In this document: piece after piece, positions 7,757 to 14,925 of the stretch
Layout of the letters: every line of letters starts with the position of its first letter
Numbering within the stretch: the first letter of the stretch is position 1
Assembly (NCBI GenBank): GCA_012719125.1
Contig: JAAYAY010000026.1
Span: 30,659 to 94,658 of the forward strand
Direction: 5' to 3'
Origin: Planctomycetaceae bacterium
GTDB taxonomy: Bacteria; Planctomycetota; Planctomycetia; Pirellulales; Thermoguttaceae
DNA length: 64,000 nt
Notes under the pieces: generated by a model
The model's input: the letters and a program-made list of their open reading frames with translations, nothing else
Told to the model about the DNA's origin: nothing
Databases searched by the model: none
Position numbers and translations under genes: made by a program

Positions 7757-10636
7757 ATGACGCCAAGTGCCACAGTGACTCCCAACCAGCCCGGTCCCGC
7801 CCACCGTGAGTCGATCTTCTACGCCTTCCCGGCCATGCTGCTTCTCGGCGTCTGCCTACCGGCAACGGCCGAAGAGATCGTGTTCCAGACGCAATCGTTT
7901 CGCGTCGAACTCGGCGACAATGCCGTCTGGAAGTCGCTGACTGAAACCCAAACCGGGCGCTCGCTCCTTGCCGTCGATCGCAATATGCCGATGGCCTACG
8001 TCCAAATCGGCGGCAAGACCTATTCCGCCAACGCGGCGGCTTGCGCCGGCGACCGGCTCATCGTCAAGTTCGGCGGCATCGACACCCAACTCGAATATGC
8101 CATCGAACAAGCCGACAACTGGATCACCTTTCGCCTCGACCGTATCGTCGGCACCCGCCCCCAGCAGATCACCTTCCTGCGGATCGGCACCAGCCTGACC
8201 GAACACGTCGGCTCGCGTCTCAACGGCGCATGGGACCAGCAGACCGCCGTGGTTGTGCGGGGAGCCAATCGGCAAACCCTGTGCCGGCCGATCGGCCGGG
8301 ACGAATCGGCGGAACTGACTGCTTCCGCCCAGGACGAGCCGGGGCCGAAACTCGAGGGTTCCGCGGCCTCGCTGCTCGTGGTTCCCACTACCGATCTGAA
8401 GACGGTCATGGCCCGGTACGCTGAAACCTACGACATGCCGACCAACACGACCGCGGACGTTATCGCCTCCAAAGACACCCCCATGGCCCGCGGTTCCTAC
8501 TGGTTCCTCAGCTTCGCCGAAAATGAAGTCGACCAGGTGATCGACTGCTGCCGCAAGACCGGCTTTCGCCAGGTCATGATCGACTCGGGCGCGTGGTGCA
8601 CCAGTTCGGGCCACTATCTCTTCAATACCGCCCGCTACCCCGACGGTATCGAGAGCCTCAAGCGAACGGTCGACCGGCTCCACGGCGAAAGCATCCTGGT
8701 CGGCATGCACTGCTTCGCCTCCAAGGTCTCCAAGATCGATCCCTACGTGACCCCGGTTCCCGATCGCCGGTTCCTCGTCGACCGAACGGCCGTGCTCGCC
8801 GACGATCTTGCGGCCGACGCCACAACCGTCCGCACAACCAGCGACCTGAGCCAGTGGCCCGGCAGCCCGGTCGCCAAACAGAAGGTCTGGGAGGGCACGG
8901 TTGAGAAGCACCAGGAGGTCATCATCGACGACGAAATCATCCGCTACGAGTCGATCGGCCCGGAAGGGAAGTGGGATACGTTTCTCGGCTGCCGCCGCGG
9001 AGCCTGGGGCACGAAGGCCGCCGCTCACCAGGCGGGAGCCGACTGCCGGCACTACGCGGTCGACGGCTGCATCAACGGCTACATCATCGACCAGGAGACG
9101 GACCTCTTGGACGAAGTGACCGATCGGCTGGCCGGGATCTTCAACACCTGCGGCTTCGACATGGTCTACTTCGACGGCTGCGAGGACGTGGACCCGCGGC
9201 GCTTCGACTACTACGCCGCCAACTTCCAGGCCGTCGCGATGGGCAAATTCACGAAACGGCCTCTCATCCACAAGGGGGGCGGTTTCCACCACAACCTGTG
9301 GCACTCCTTCACCAGCAGCGCCACCATCGACCAGTACCCCGGCACCTACCTGGCTTATCTCCGGGCCGGCGGCACCATCGACCAGTGGCCCACGTGCAAG
9401 GACCACATCGACCGCACGGCCCGGCGGGTCGTCGCCTGCCGGGACGACATGATCCCCGGCGAACTCGGCTGGTTCGGCATCAACCCGGCCGACGGCGAGT
9501 ACGACGGCCTGCAATACGACGAAGTCGAGTACCTCATGTGCAAGTCGCTGGCCTACGACTCGCCCATCTCGCTGCAAACCAGCTTCGGCCGAATGGAGCA
9601 GCATCCCTTGACCGGAGATATCCTGGCCATGATCAAGCGTTACGAAGCCTTGCGGTACCATCAATACGGCCGCTCGCCCATTCCCAACACGAAGCGACTT
9701 TCCGAAACGGATCTCAAGCTGCTCGAAACGCCGGGCAAGGACTTCCTGGTCGACACGGAACTGTGGGACGCACCCATGCCCATTGAGATAGCGCGGGTGC
9801 CCCTGGCCGACGACGACGTCCGGGCGTTCGTCGGCGCGATGGGCGACGCGGTCCTGCTGCGGCTCTGGCACGCCCGCGGACGGGAAGGAGAACTGGTGCT
9901 CGATGCCGGCCTGCTGTCGGAGTCGAGTGTGGTTACCGAGCAGATTCAAGACGGCGATTCGACGGGCGTTTCTCGTCACGTGGCTGACAACGGACGAATC
10001 ACGCTGGCCGTCGACTATCGCTATCGCAAGATCGACTTCCGAGGCGCGCCGGCCGAGTCGGTGCGACGGGCTCTCGAATCGGCCAGGTTCACCGTCCACC
10101 CGCCCCGCCGCATCTGGATCAAGGCCGCCGACTTCTCCGCATCCGCCGGTTCGATGGTCAAAGCTTCCGCTGCCGGAATCCAAGACCCCGACGCCGTCGG
10201 CGATTTCATCCTCTGCTCCGGCAAGATCGACCGCTCGGCCGCCAGTCCGTCTTACTGCGAGTACCGCGTCCACATCCCGAAGAAGGGCGTCTGGACGCTG
10301 TGGTCCCGTGTCCGCTATCCGCGCGGCGGCGACATGTCTTTCGGCTTTGTGCCCGGCGGTGAGGAAGTGACGCTGAACGGCGACCAGGTGATCGGCAACT
10401 GCGGTCTGAACGAAGCCAGGTGGCACTGGACGGGCCGCGGCGGCGGGGTGACCACCGTTCCGCCCGGCTCGCCGATCCGGCTCCAACTCGACGAGGGCGA
10501 TTTTACCTTCCGCATCTATCCCCGCGAAGGCCCCGGCACGGCCGAGACGAATCCGCGGCTGGATGTGATGTGTCTTTGTGAATCGGTGGAGGATGTGCCC
10601 ACGGATGATGAGGCGCGGAAGTATTTTGTGCGGTGA
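7757..10636 (+). CDS. Large secreted protein with glycoside-hydrolase-like TIM-barrel region
   Basis: About 959 residues. A signal peptide (hydrophobic 21-37, cleavage near ATA-EE) precedes a beta-sandwich-like region (40-240). A probable TIM barrel starts near residue 245 with RGSYWFLSFAENEVDQVID and contains QVMIDSGAW and, near 468, DMVYFDGCEDVD; acidic residues after beta-strands like these are typical of clan-D-like retaining glycosidases. The last 150 residues are beta-rich and could bind carbohydrate. The start at 7757 has GGGGAA seven bases upstream; a frame reaching back to 7307 overlaps the NPYESP gene and is rejected. Specific substrate unknown; probably exported and polysaccharide-related. 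Confidence 0.7.
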   Translation: MTPSATVTPNQPGPAHRESIFYAFPAMLLLGVCLPATAEEIVFQTQSFRVELGDNAVWKSLTETQTGRSLLAVDRNMPMAYVQIGGKTYSANAAACAGDRLIVKFGGIDTQLEYAIEQADNWITFRLDRIVGTRPQQITFLRIGTSLTEHVGSRLNGAWDQQTAVVVRGANRQTLCRPIGRDESAELTASAQDEPGPKLEGSAASLLVVPTTDLKTVMARYAETYDMPTNTTADVIASKDTPMARGSYWFLSFAENEVDQVIDCCRKTGFRQVMIDSGAWCTSSGHYLFNTARYPDGIESLKRTVDRLHGESILVGMHCFASKVSKIDPYVTPVPDRRFLVDRTAVLADDLAADATTVRTTSDLSQWPGSPVAKQKVWEGTVEKHQEVIIDDEIIRYESIGPEGKWDTFLGCRRGAWGTKAAAHQAGADCRHYAVDGCINGYIIDQETDLLDEVTDRLAGIFNTCGFDMVYFDGCEDVDPRRFDYYAANFQAVAMGKFTKRPLIHKGGGFHHNLWHSFTSSATIDQYPGTYLAYLRAGGTIDQWPTCKDHIDRTARRVVACRDDMIPGELGWFGINPADGEYDGLQYDEVEYLMCKSLAYDSPISLQTSFGRMEQHPLTGDILAMIKRYEALRYHQYGRSPIPNTKRLSETDLKLLETPGKDFLVDTELWDAPMPIEIARVPLADDDVRAFVGAMGDAVLLRLWHARGREGELVLDAGLLSESSVVTEQIQDGDSTGVSRHVADNGRITLAVDYRYRKIDFRGAPAESVRRALESARFTVHPPRRIWIKAADFSASAGSMVKASAAGIQDPDAVGDFILCSGKIDRSAASPSYCEYRVHIPKKGVWTLWSRVRYPRGGDMSFGFVPGGEEVTLNGDQVIGNCGLNEARWHWTGRGGGVTTVPPGSPIRLQLDEGDFTFRIYPREGPGTAETNPRLDVMCLCESVEDVPTDDEARKYFVR

Positions 10637-10697
10637 GACGTCACCGTGCGCTACGATATCTCCACCATCTCTATGCCCCAGGTGTTAAATGCCATAG

Positions 10698-10723
10698 CCT
10701 AGGGTCGCGAAGCACACCCTAGG
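10698..10723. repeat. Short CCTAGGGT/ACCCTAGG inverted repeat
   Basis: CCTAGGGT and ACCCTAGG flank a ten-base spacer, 60 bp after the stop of the large secreted protein. It could act as a simple hairpin but has no following T-run, so I treat it as a dispersed repeat. Confidence 0.5.
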
Positions 10724-10907
10724 TACGAGGAGTCGCGCGGCCGCAACGCCGAAGGTGTTCAACATCATCGGGCAGGCAGCGTCTCTTGGGGGAGTCCCTG
10801 TAGAACACGGCAACTTCTTCTCCCATCCGCCTTCACAATGTTGCCGCCCAGAGGCCGATTGATCACAGCAAGCCGTGTTGCCCGCGGATCCGAGGGCAAC
10901 CGGTTTG

Positions 10908-11135
10908 TTACGTCGCGCCGCCTCCATCTGGTTGCTGTAGGGCGAAAAGGAACTTGCCGAACAGGTTATCGGGATCGATCTCTACACCGATGTCCTTTAG
11001 AGTGGCGATCGCATCTAAACCAACGTCTTCCGGGCGAGCGACTTCGGCAACGGCTGCGATTCCTTTCAGCAGTAGCAAGCCGAGGTGTTCGGCAAGGTCT
11101 CCCGATCGGAAGCTGCTTCTTCGGCGTCCGGGCAT
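10908..11135 (-). pseudogene. DUF4365-like N-terminal fragment
   Basis: A 75-residue frame whose first part, RRRSSFRSGDLAEHLG followed by LLLLKGIAAVAEVARPEDVG, resembles the N-terminus of DUF4365 proteins (nuclease-like, often linked to mobile or defence genes) as I remember them. The conserved catalytic part that should follow is missing: after LDAIATL the frame turns into unrelated sequence and stops. No continuation is visible in the other frames, so this looks like a decayed remnant. Confidence 0.45.
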
Positions 11136-11269
11136 GAAAACGGGCTCGTGTTGTTCTTTGCGACGTATCGTACTGTCTATTGAGCAGTTGCCAATCGTTG
11201 ACAGGGCTCCCCCGCAGAATACCGCTTCCTCTCGATGTCAGGGATTGTAGCACTCAAGGTGTGTGGGTG

Positions 11270-11562
11270 CAACGCTCCAGTTGTTGGGCCCTTTCAGGGC
11301 ACGGGAGATCCTATGCTATCCTCACCCAGGGCGGTGCCCTGGGCTGGTATATCGCTGCCCCTTCGGGGCGGAAGAACAGACGGCGCGGAGCACACGATCG
11401 ATCTCGGCAGGCGTTGGCCCGCAAGTGGAATTGTGCCCTGCTCGGCCAGCATTCCTACCAGGTGGTCACCGTCAACAGCGTCGGCTTGAAGTCGGAACCA
11501 TCCGAGCCCGCCTTGCCGCAGCAGTCAAGTCCTGAACCCTGACCCCAGAACTCTGACAACTT
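11270..11562. other. Gene-poor stretch with GC hairpins and a possible gene remnant
   Basis: Around 11285-11390 there are successive short hairpins (GGGCCCTTTCAGGGC, CCCAGGGCGGTGCCCTGGG, GCCCCTTCGGGGC), a pattern of dispersed repeats. At 11452-11508 the + strand could encode SYQVVTVNSVGLKSEPSEP, reminiscent of the end of a fibronectin-III-like domain, but without a matching upstream part. No complete gene is supported. Confidence 0.45.
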
Positions 11563-12507
11563 TCAAGCTCCCATTCCCAGGAGCCGATGGACGGTCTGGA
11601 TGAGTTCGTCGTACTTGGCCTTGGAGACTTGGGCAGAGGCGCCGACTTGCAGGCCCTTCTTCTGATTATCCCGGGTGGCAATCGACGAGAAGACGATCAC
11701 GGGAACACCGGCGAGGACCGGATTCTGCCGGATCTTCTTGGTCAGGCTGAGGCCGTCCATTCGCGGCATCTCGACGTCGGTGACGATGCAGGCCACCTTC
11801 TCGCGGATATTGTCGGCCGTCGATTCCTTGGCCAGATCGTTGAGGTACTCCCAGGCGTCCTGGCCGTCGGGGAATCCTCGAAGGTGCTGGAAGCCGGCCT
11901 CGTGCAGCGAGTCCTTCACCATCGCCCGCACGAGTTGCGAGTCGTCGGCATAGATGATCGGAACTTCCGCCTTGGCGGCCGCCTGGTCCTTATCGATGCT
12001 CTCCAGATCGAGCGACATTCCGCCCAGGCCGACCTTCGCGCAGATCGACTCGAAATCGAGCATCGGCAGCAGCCCTTCCTTCTGGCGAAGAACGCTGGTG
12101 ACGGGGCAGGCGTTCTCGCCAAGCTGCGGCACGGGGAGAGTGTCTTTCCACGACACGCGGTAGATTCGCTCGACCTCTTCCACTCGGAAGGCCGTATGGA
12201 GGTTGTTGAATTCAAGCAGGAGCAGGCTTTCGCTGCCGTCGGCCGCACGGTGTTCGGAGTCGTTGAAGAGGAACTTCCGCAGATTGATCAACGGAATGAC
12301 CATCTCGCGGACCTCGGCCAGCCCGTCAATTGCCGGGTGGCTGTGGGGAATCGCAGTGAGCCGTTCCAGGGGCACGACCTCGCGGACTTTGGCAACATTC
12401 ACTCCGAACCGCGCCCCGCTCACGCGAAACGCAAGCACCTCCGCTTCGTTCGTTCCTGCCTCCAACAGAATGCCGTGGTCGACCGGAGACGTGGCCTTGT
12501 TGCTCAT
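11563..12507 (-). CDS. cheV: CheV-like chemotaxis protein (CheW domain plus receiver)
   Basis: A 314-residue protein. Residues about 20-165 form a CheW-like coupling domain (FRVSGARFGVNVAKVREVV at its start). Residues about 185-310 form a response-regulator receiver: acidic pair in IIYADDSQ, phospho-acceptor Asp in CIVTDVEMPRMDG, conserved Ser in VIVFSS and Lys in VSKAKYDE. This is the CheV layout, coupling receptors to the CheA kinase with adaptation by phosphorylation. The start at 12507 has GGGAG seven bases upstream; a longer frame to 12672 adds a Cys-rich unlikely extension. No other chemotaxis gene lies nearby, so it is an isolated component. Confidence 0.9.
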   Translation of the reverse strand: MSNKATSPVDHGILLEAGTNEAEVLAFRVSGARFGVNVAKVREVVPLERLTAIPHSHPAIDGLAEVREMVIPLINLRKFLFNDSEHRAADGSESLLLLEFNNLHTAFRVEEVERIYRVSWKDTLPVPQLGENACPVTSVLRQKEGLLPMLDFESICAKVGLGGMSLDLESIDKDQAAAKAEVPIIYADDSQLVRAMVKDSLHEAGFQHLRGFPDGQDAWEYLNDLAKESTADNIREKVACIVTDVEMPRMDGLSLTKKIRQNPVLAGVPVIVFSSIATRDNQKKGLQVGASAQVSKAKYDELIQTVHRLLGMGA

Positions 12508-13068
12508 AGTCTTGCTCCCAAAACGATTGCTTTCACCCTGTTCACAACGCGGGTAGACCCCCGCCCAACTGTCAGTTACCACTTGGCGGCCGTGGCAACC
12601 ACGGCATGCACTGTCATAACCGTAGGTCGTGTTTTGGCAACGTGTGGAGAAAAACGCCGATTCGATCGGCACTCTCGGAATAATCGGAACCCTGCCATGG
12701 CCGTACCAAGTTCGAATTGCCAGTTGTGGCGTTAGGATGTGGCGGAGCCAGTGTCACGGAAGACATCCCCGAAATCCAGCCGGAAGTGCCAGGAGAACTG
12801 CAGAGTCCTCTTGTGGCAAGAAAAGTAGCAGGTACTCTGCGAGCGCCGCTGGCGGGAAATTGGGATTTCCGGCAGTTCGGCGGACGGCACGGCGGAGCGT
12901 GCCTGCTACTTTGCAGTTCGGCGGACGGCACGGCGGAGCGTGCCTGCTACTTTGGAGTTCCCCTGCCGGAAGTGGAGGGAGCATCTCCGACGGCTTGCCC
13001 ACGCGGCTATAATGATTCGATAGCGTTTCTCCACGGATCGCGCGGCGATTGGACCAGGAACAGAAGTT
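12508..13068. other. Intergenic region between cheV-like and HtrA-like genes
   Basis: The two genes are divergent, so both promoters should lie here, but no clear consensus is visible. The central part is occupied by MITE copy 1. The frames crossing it are translations of the repeat and not genes. Confidence 0.5.
12790..12965. mobile_element. MITE-like element, copy 1 (with internal tandem duplication)
   Basis: Begins CAGGAGAACTGCA and ends GTTCCCCTG, imperfect terminal inverted repeats. Long subterminal inverted arms contain GTAGCAGG and CCTGCTAC. The flanks are CCGGAAGTGC (12780-12789) and CCGGAAGTGG (12966-12975), a 10-bp direct repeat with one mismatch, as expected of a target-site duplication. 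This copy is about 41 bp longer than the other three because the unit GCAGTTCGGCGGACGGCACG...GCTACTTT is present twice in tandem. No coding capacity. Confidence 0.85.
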
Positions 13069-14136
13069 ATGAAGCGAATCTGTTATATTCTGCCGTTGTT
13101 TCTCGTGGTGGGCAGCCTGGTTGGTCCCCAGTCTGCGTGGGGGGCGGAGGACGCTCAGCCGGAAGAGCCGGGGCGGTTGGAGCGGTTCTGGACGCGGAAC
13201 TGGTCGCTGCACTCGACCAACACCGCCAGCGTGAAGTCGGCGTTTCAGCCGGCCGTTTCCGAGGCCTCGGCGGCCACGGTGCGGATCCTCGCCGACGGCA
13301 AGCCGGCGGTGCTGGGCGTCGTTCTCGACGATCGAGGGCACGTCATCACCAAGGCAAGCGAGTTGCTCGGCGAACTGAGTTGCCAGACCGGCGACGGGGT
13401 CGATCATCCGAGTGTCCTCGTGGGAGTTGATGAGATCCACGACCTGGCCGTGTTGAAGGTAGACGCCAAGGGGCTGAGGCCGGCGGTGTGGCGCACGGGC
13501 GATGTGCCGCCGCCCGGGAGTCTGATTGCTTCCGTTGCTCCGCAGGATGAGCTGTTGTCGGTGGGGGTGGTGAGTTCCGAGCCGCGAGCGATTGGCGGTC
13601 CGACCGAACCCGAGGAACGCCGCGGCTGGCTGGGGGTCGGGTTGGGTGACGGCGAGGGGGGGCTCGGCATTACCGGCGTCGATCGCGACAGCCCGGCCGT
13701 GAAGGCCGGTATTCGGCCCGGCGATCGGATCGTGGGGATCGATGGTGTGGCGATGAAGGACTACGAGCAGGTCATCAAGGCTGTCGGCGTCCACGTGCCC
13801 GGCCGCACGATCCGCCTGGCCCTTCGACGGGGAGACAAAGAACTGGAGGTGACGGCCACTCTGGGCAAACGCTACACGTACCCGTTGCCCCAGGACCATT
13901 GGGGCGGAGGGCCCTTCAGTGCGCGGCGCAGCGGTTTCCCTTCTGTGCTCCCCCACGACTCGGTCGTCCATCCCAGCGAGTGCGGCGGTCCGCTAGTCGA
14001 CACCGACGGCAAGATCGTGGGCATCAACATCGCCCGAGCGCTGCGTGTGACGACCTATGCGATCCCGGCGAACGCGGTGTTGGAGGTGTCGAAGAGGTTG
14101 CTCGCGGCCAGTCCGACTTCAATGCCCGTACCATAG
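13069..14136 (+). CDS. HtrA/DegP-like protein with nested PDZ and degenerate catalytic triad
   Basis: A 355-residue exported protein (signal peptide 1-25, cleavage near AWGA). It has a trypsin-like fold: GHVITKASEL (90-99), HDLAVLKV with Asp125, and SECGGPLVDTDGKIVGIN (303-320). Where active enzymes have His (TNNHV) this one has Ser97, and where they have the nucleophile Ser (GNSGGP) it has Cys305, so ordinary serine protease activity is doubtful. The PDZ domain (about 185-268, RRGWLGVGLGD ... RPGDRIVGIDG) lies before the GGP strand rather than after it, i.e. nested in the protease fold. It likely serves as a periplasmic binding or scaffold protein. Confidence 0.8.
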   Translation: MKRICYILPLFLVVGSLVGPQSAWGAEDAQPEEPGRLERFWTRNWSLHSTNTASVKSAFQPAVSEASAATVRILADGKPAVLGVVLDDRGHVITKASELLGELSCQTGDGVDHPSVLVGVDEIHDLAVLKVDAKGLRPAVWRTGDVPPPGSLIASVAPQDELLSVGVVSSEPRAIGGPTEPEERRGWLGVGLGDGEGGLGITGVDRDSPAVKAGIRPGDRIVGIDGVAMKDYEQVIKAVGVHVPGRTIRLALRRGDKELEVTATLGKRYTYPLPQDHWGGGPFSARRSGFPSVLPHDSVVHPSECGGPLVDTDGKIVGINIARALRVTTYAIPANAVLEVSKRLLAASPTSMPVP

Positions 14137-14754
14137 CACGGCCACGAAAAAGCACGAGGATCCCGCCAGGACACACAGGTGCCAGGCCAAATGGGCATAG
14201 CGCACGTGGGTGGCCACGTAGAAGAGCACTCCCACGGTGTAGACAATCCCCCCTGCCAGGAGCCAGAAGAATCCAGCCCGGGGTAGCTTAACCCATAGGG
14301 GATGCACGGCGATCACGACCAGCCAGCCCATGGCCAGGTAGAGATAGGTGGAGACGGTTCGGGCGCGCTTCTTATTGACGCTCTCGAGGCAGAGCCCGGC
14401 GATTGCCAGGCCCCAGACCAGGCCGAACAGCGTCCAGCCCAAGGGGCCGCGAAGGACGCCGAGAGTGAACGGCGTGTAGGTGCCCGCGATCAGCAGATAG
14501 ATAGCCCCGTGATCGAGATTGCGGACGATTTGCTTCGCTCTGCCAAGCGGTAAGGCGTGGTAGAGCGTGGAGGAGAAGTACAGGAAGATCATCGTGGCGG
14601 CGAAGATACTCGCGGCGACGATCTCCGCAGGTCCGCCGTGGCGCACGGCCGCAACGATGAGAACGGGCGCAGCGGCGATCGTCCCCAACAGTCCGATACC
14701 GTGGCTGACGCTGTTGGCGATTTCTTCGCCGAGGGATTGGCTTCTTGGCTGCAT
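14119..14754 (-). CDS. Hemolysin III / PAQR-family membrane protein
   Basis: A 211-residue protein with seven hydrophobic segments. Signature elements of the YqfA/HlyIII family are present: EEIANSVSHGIG near the start, YFSSTLYHALP, the RNLDHGAIYLLIAGTYTPF block, and a C-terminal HVRYAHLAWHLCVL. The three His and the Asp are the presumed metal-binding residues of the family, whose bacterial role is poorly defined. The start at 14754 gives the MQPRSQSLGEEIAN beginning; the frame upstream to 14805 runs into a palindromic repeat. It is convergent with, and overlaps by 18 bp, the HtrA-like gene. Confidence 0.9.
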   Translation of the reverse strand: MQPRSQSLGEEIANSVSHGIGLLGTIAAAPVLIVAAVRHGGPAEIVAASIFAATMIFLYFSSTLYHALPLGRAKQIVRNLDHGAIYLLIAGTYTPFTLGVLRGPLGWTLFGLVWGLAIAGLCLESVNKKRARTVSTYLYLAMGWLVVIAVHPLWVKLPRAGFFWLLAGGIVYTVGVLFYVATHVRYAHLAWHLCVLAGSSCFFVAVLWYGH

Positions 14755-14775
14755 GTCGGAAATGGGAGTGCTCCT

Positions 14776-14925
14776 CGTAGGTTGGCTCTCCAGAGCCGAC
14801 CACAAGAACCGCTGGAAAACGCGGCTCTTGAGAGCCCGGCCATGAAATAGCGCAACTTCAAAGCTGGCGATTTGGGGTGGTGTGAGCCGGCGGGTCTTCT
14901 GTCCTCGCTGACGCTTCGGGTTAGT
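14776..14925. repeat. Cluster of dispersed repeats between hlyIII-like and RND genes
   Basis: Two palindromic cores, GGCTCTCCAGAGCC (about 14783-14796) and GGCTCTTGAGAGCC (about 14823-14836), are followed by TCCTCGCTGACGCTTCGGGT at about 14901-14920. The stop codon of the RND gene (TAA, 14921-14923) lies directly at the edge of this last repeat. No gene is present. Confidence 0.55.

Noticed and set aside
7856..10486. Very long minus-strand frame (876 residues) opposite the large secreted protein
   Set aside because: It is the antisense shadow of a gene with a signal peptide and RBS; its translation is Val/Gly/Arg-rich with no motifs, as expected from high-GC third positions.
12717..13430. 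Plus-strand frame across MITE copy 1 and into the HtrA-like gene
   Set aside because: It consists of repeat translation followed by an out-of-frame reading of the real gene at 13069.
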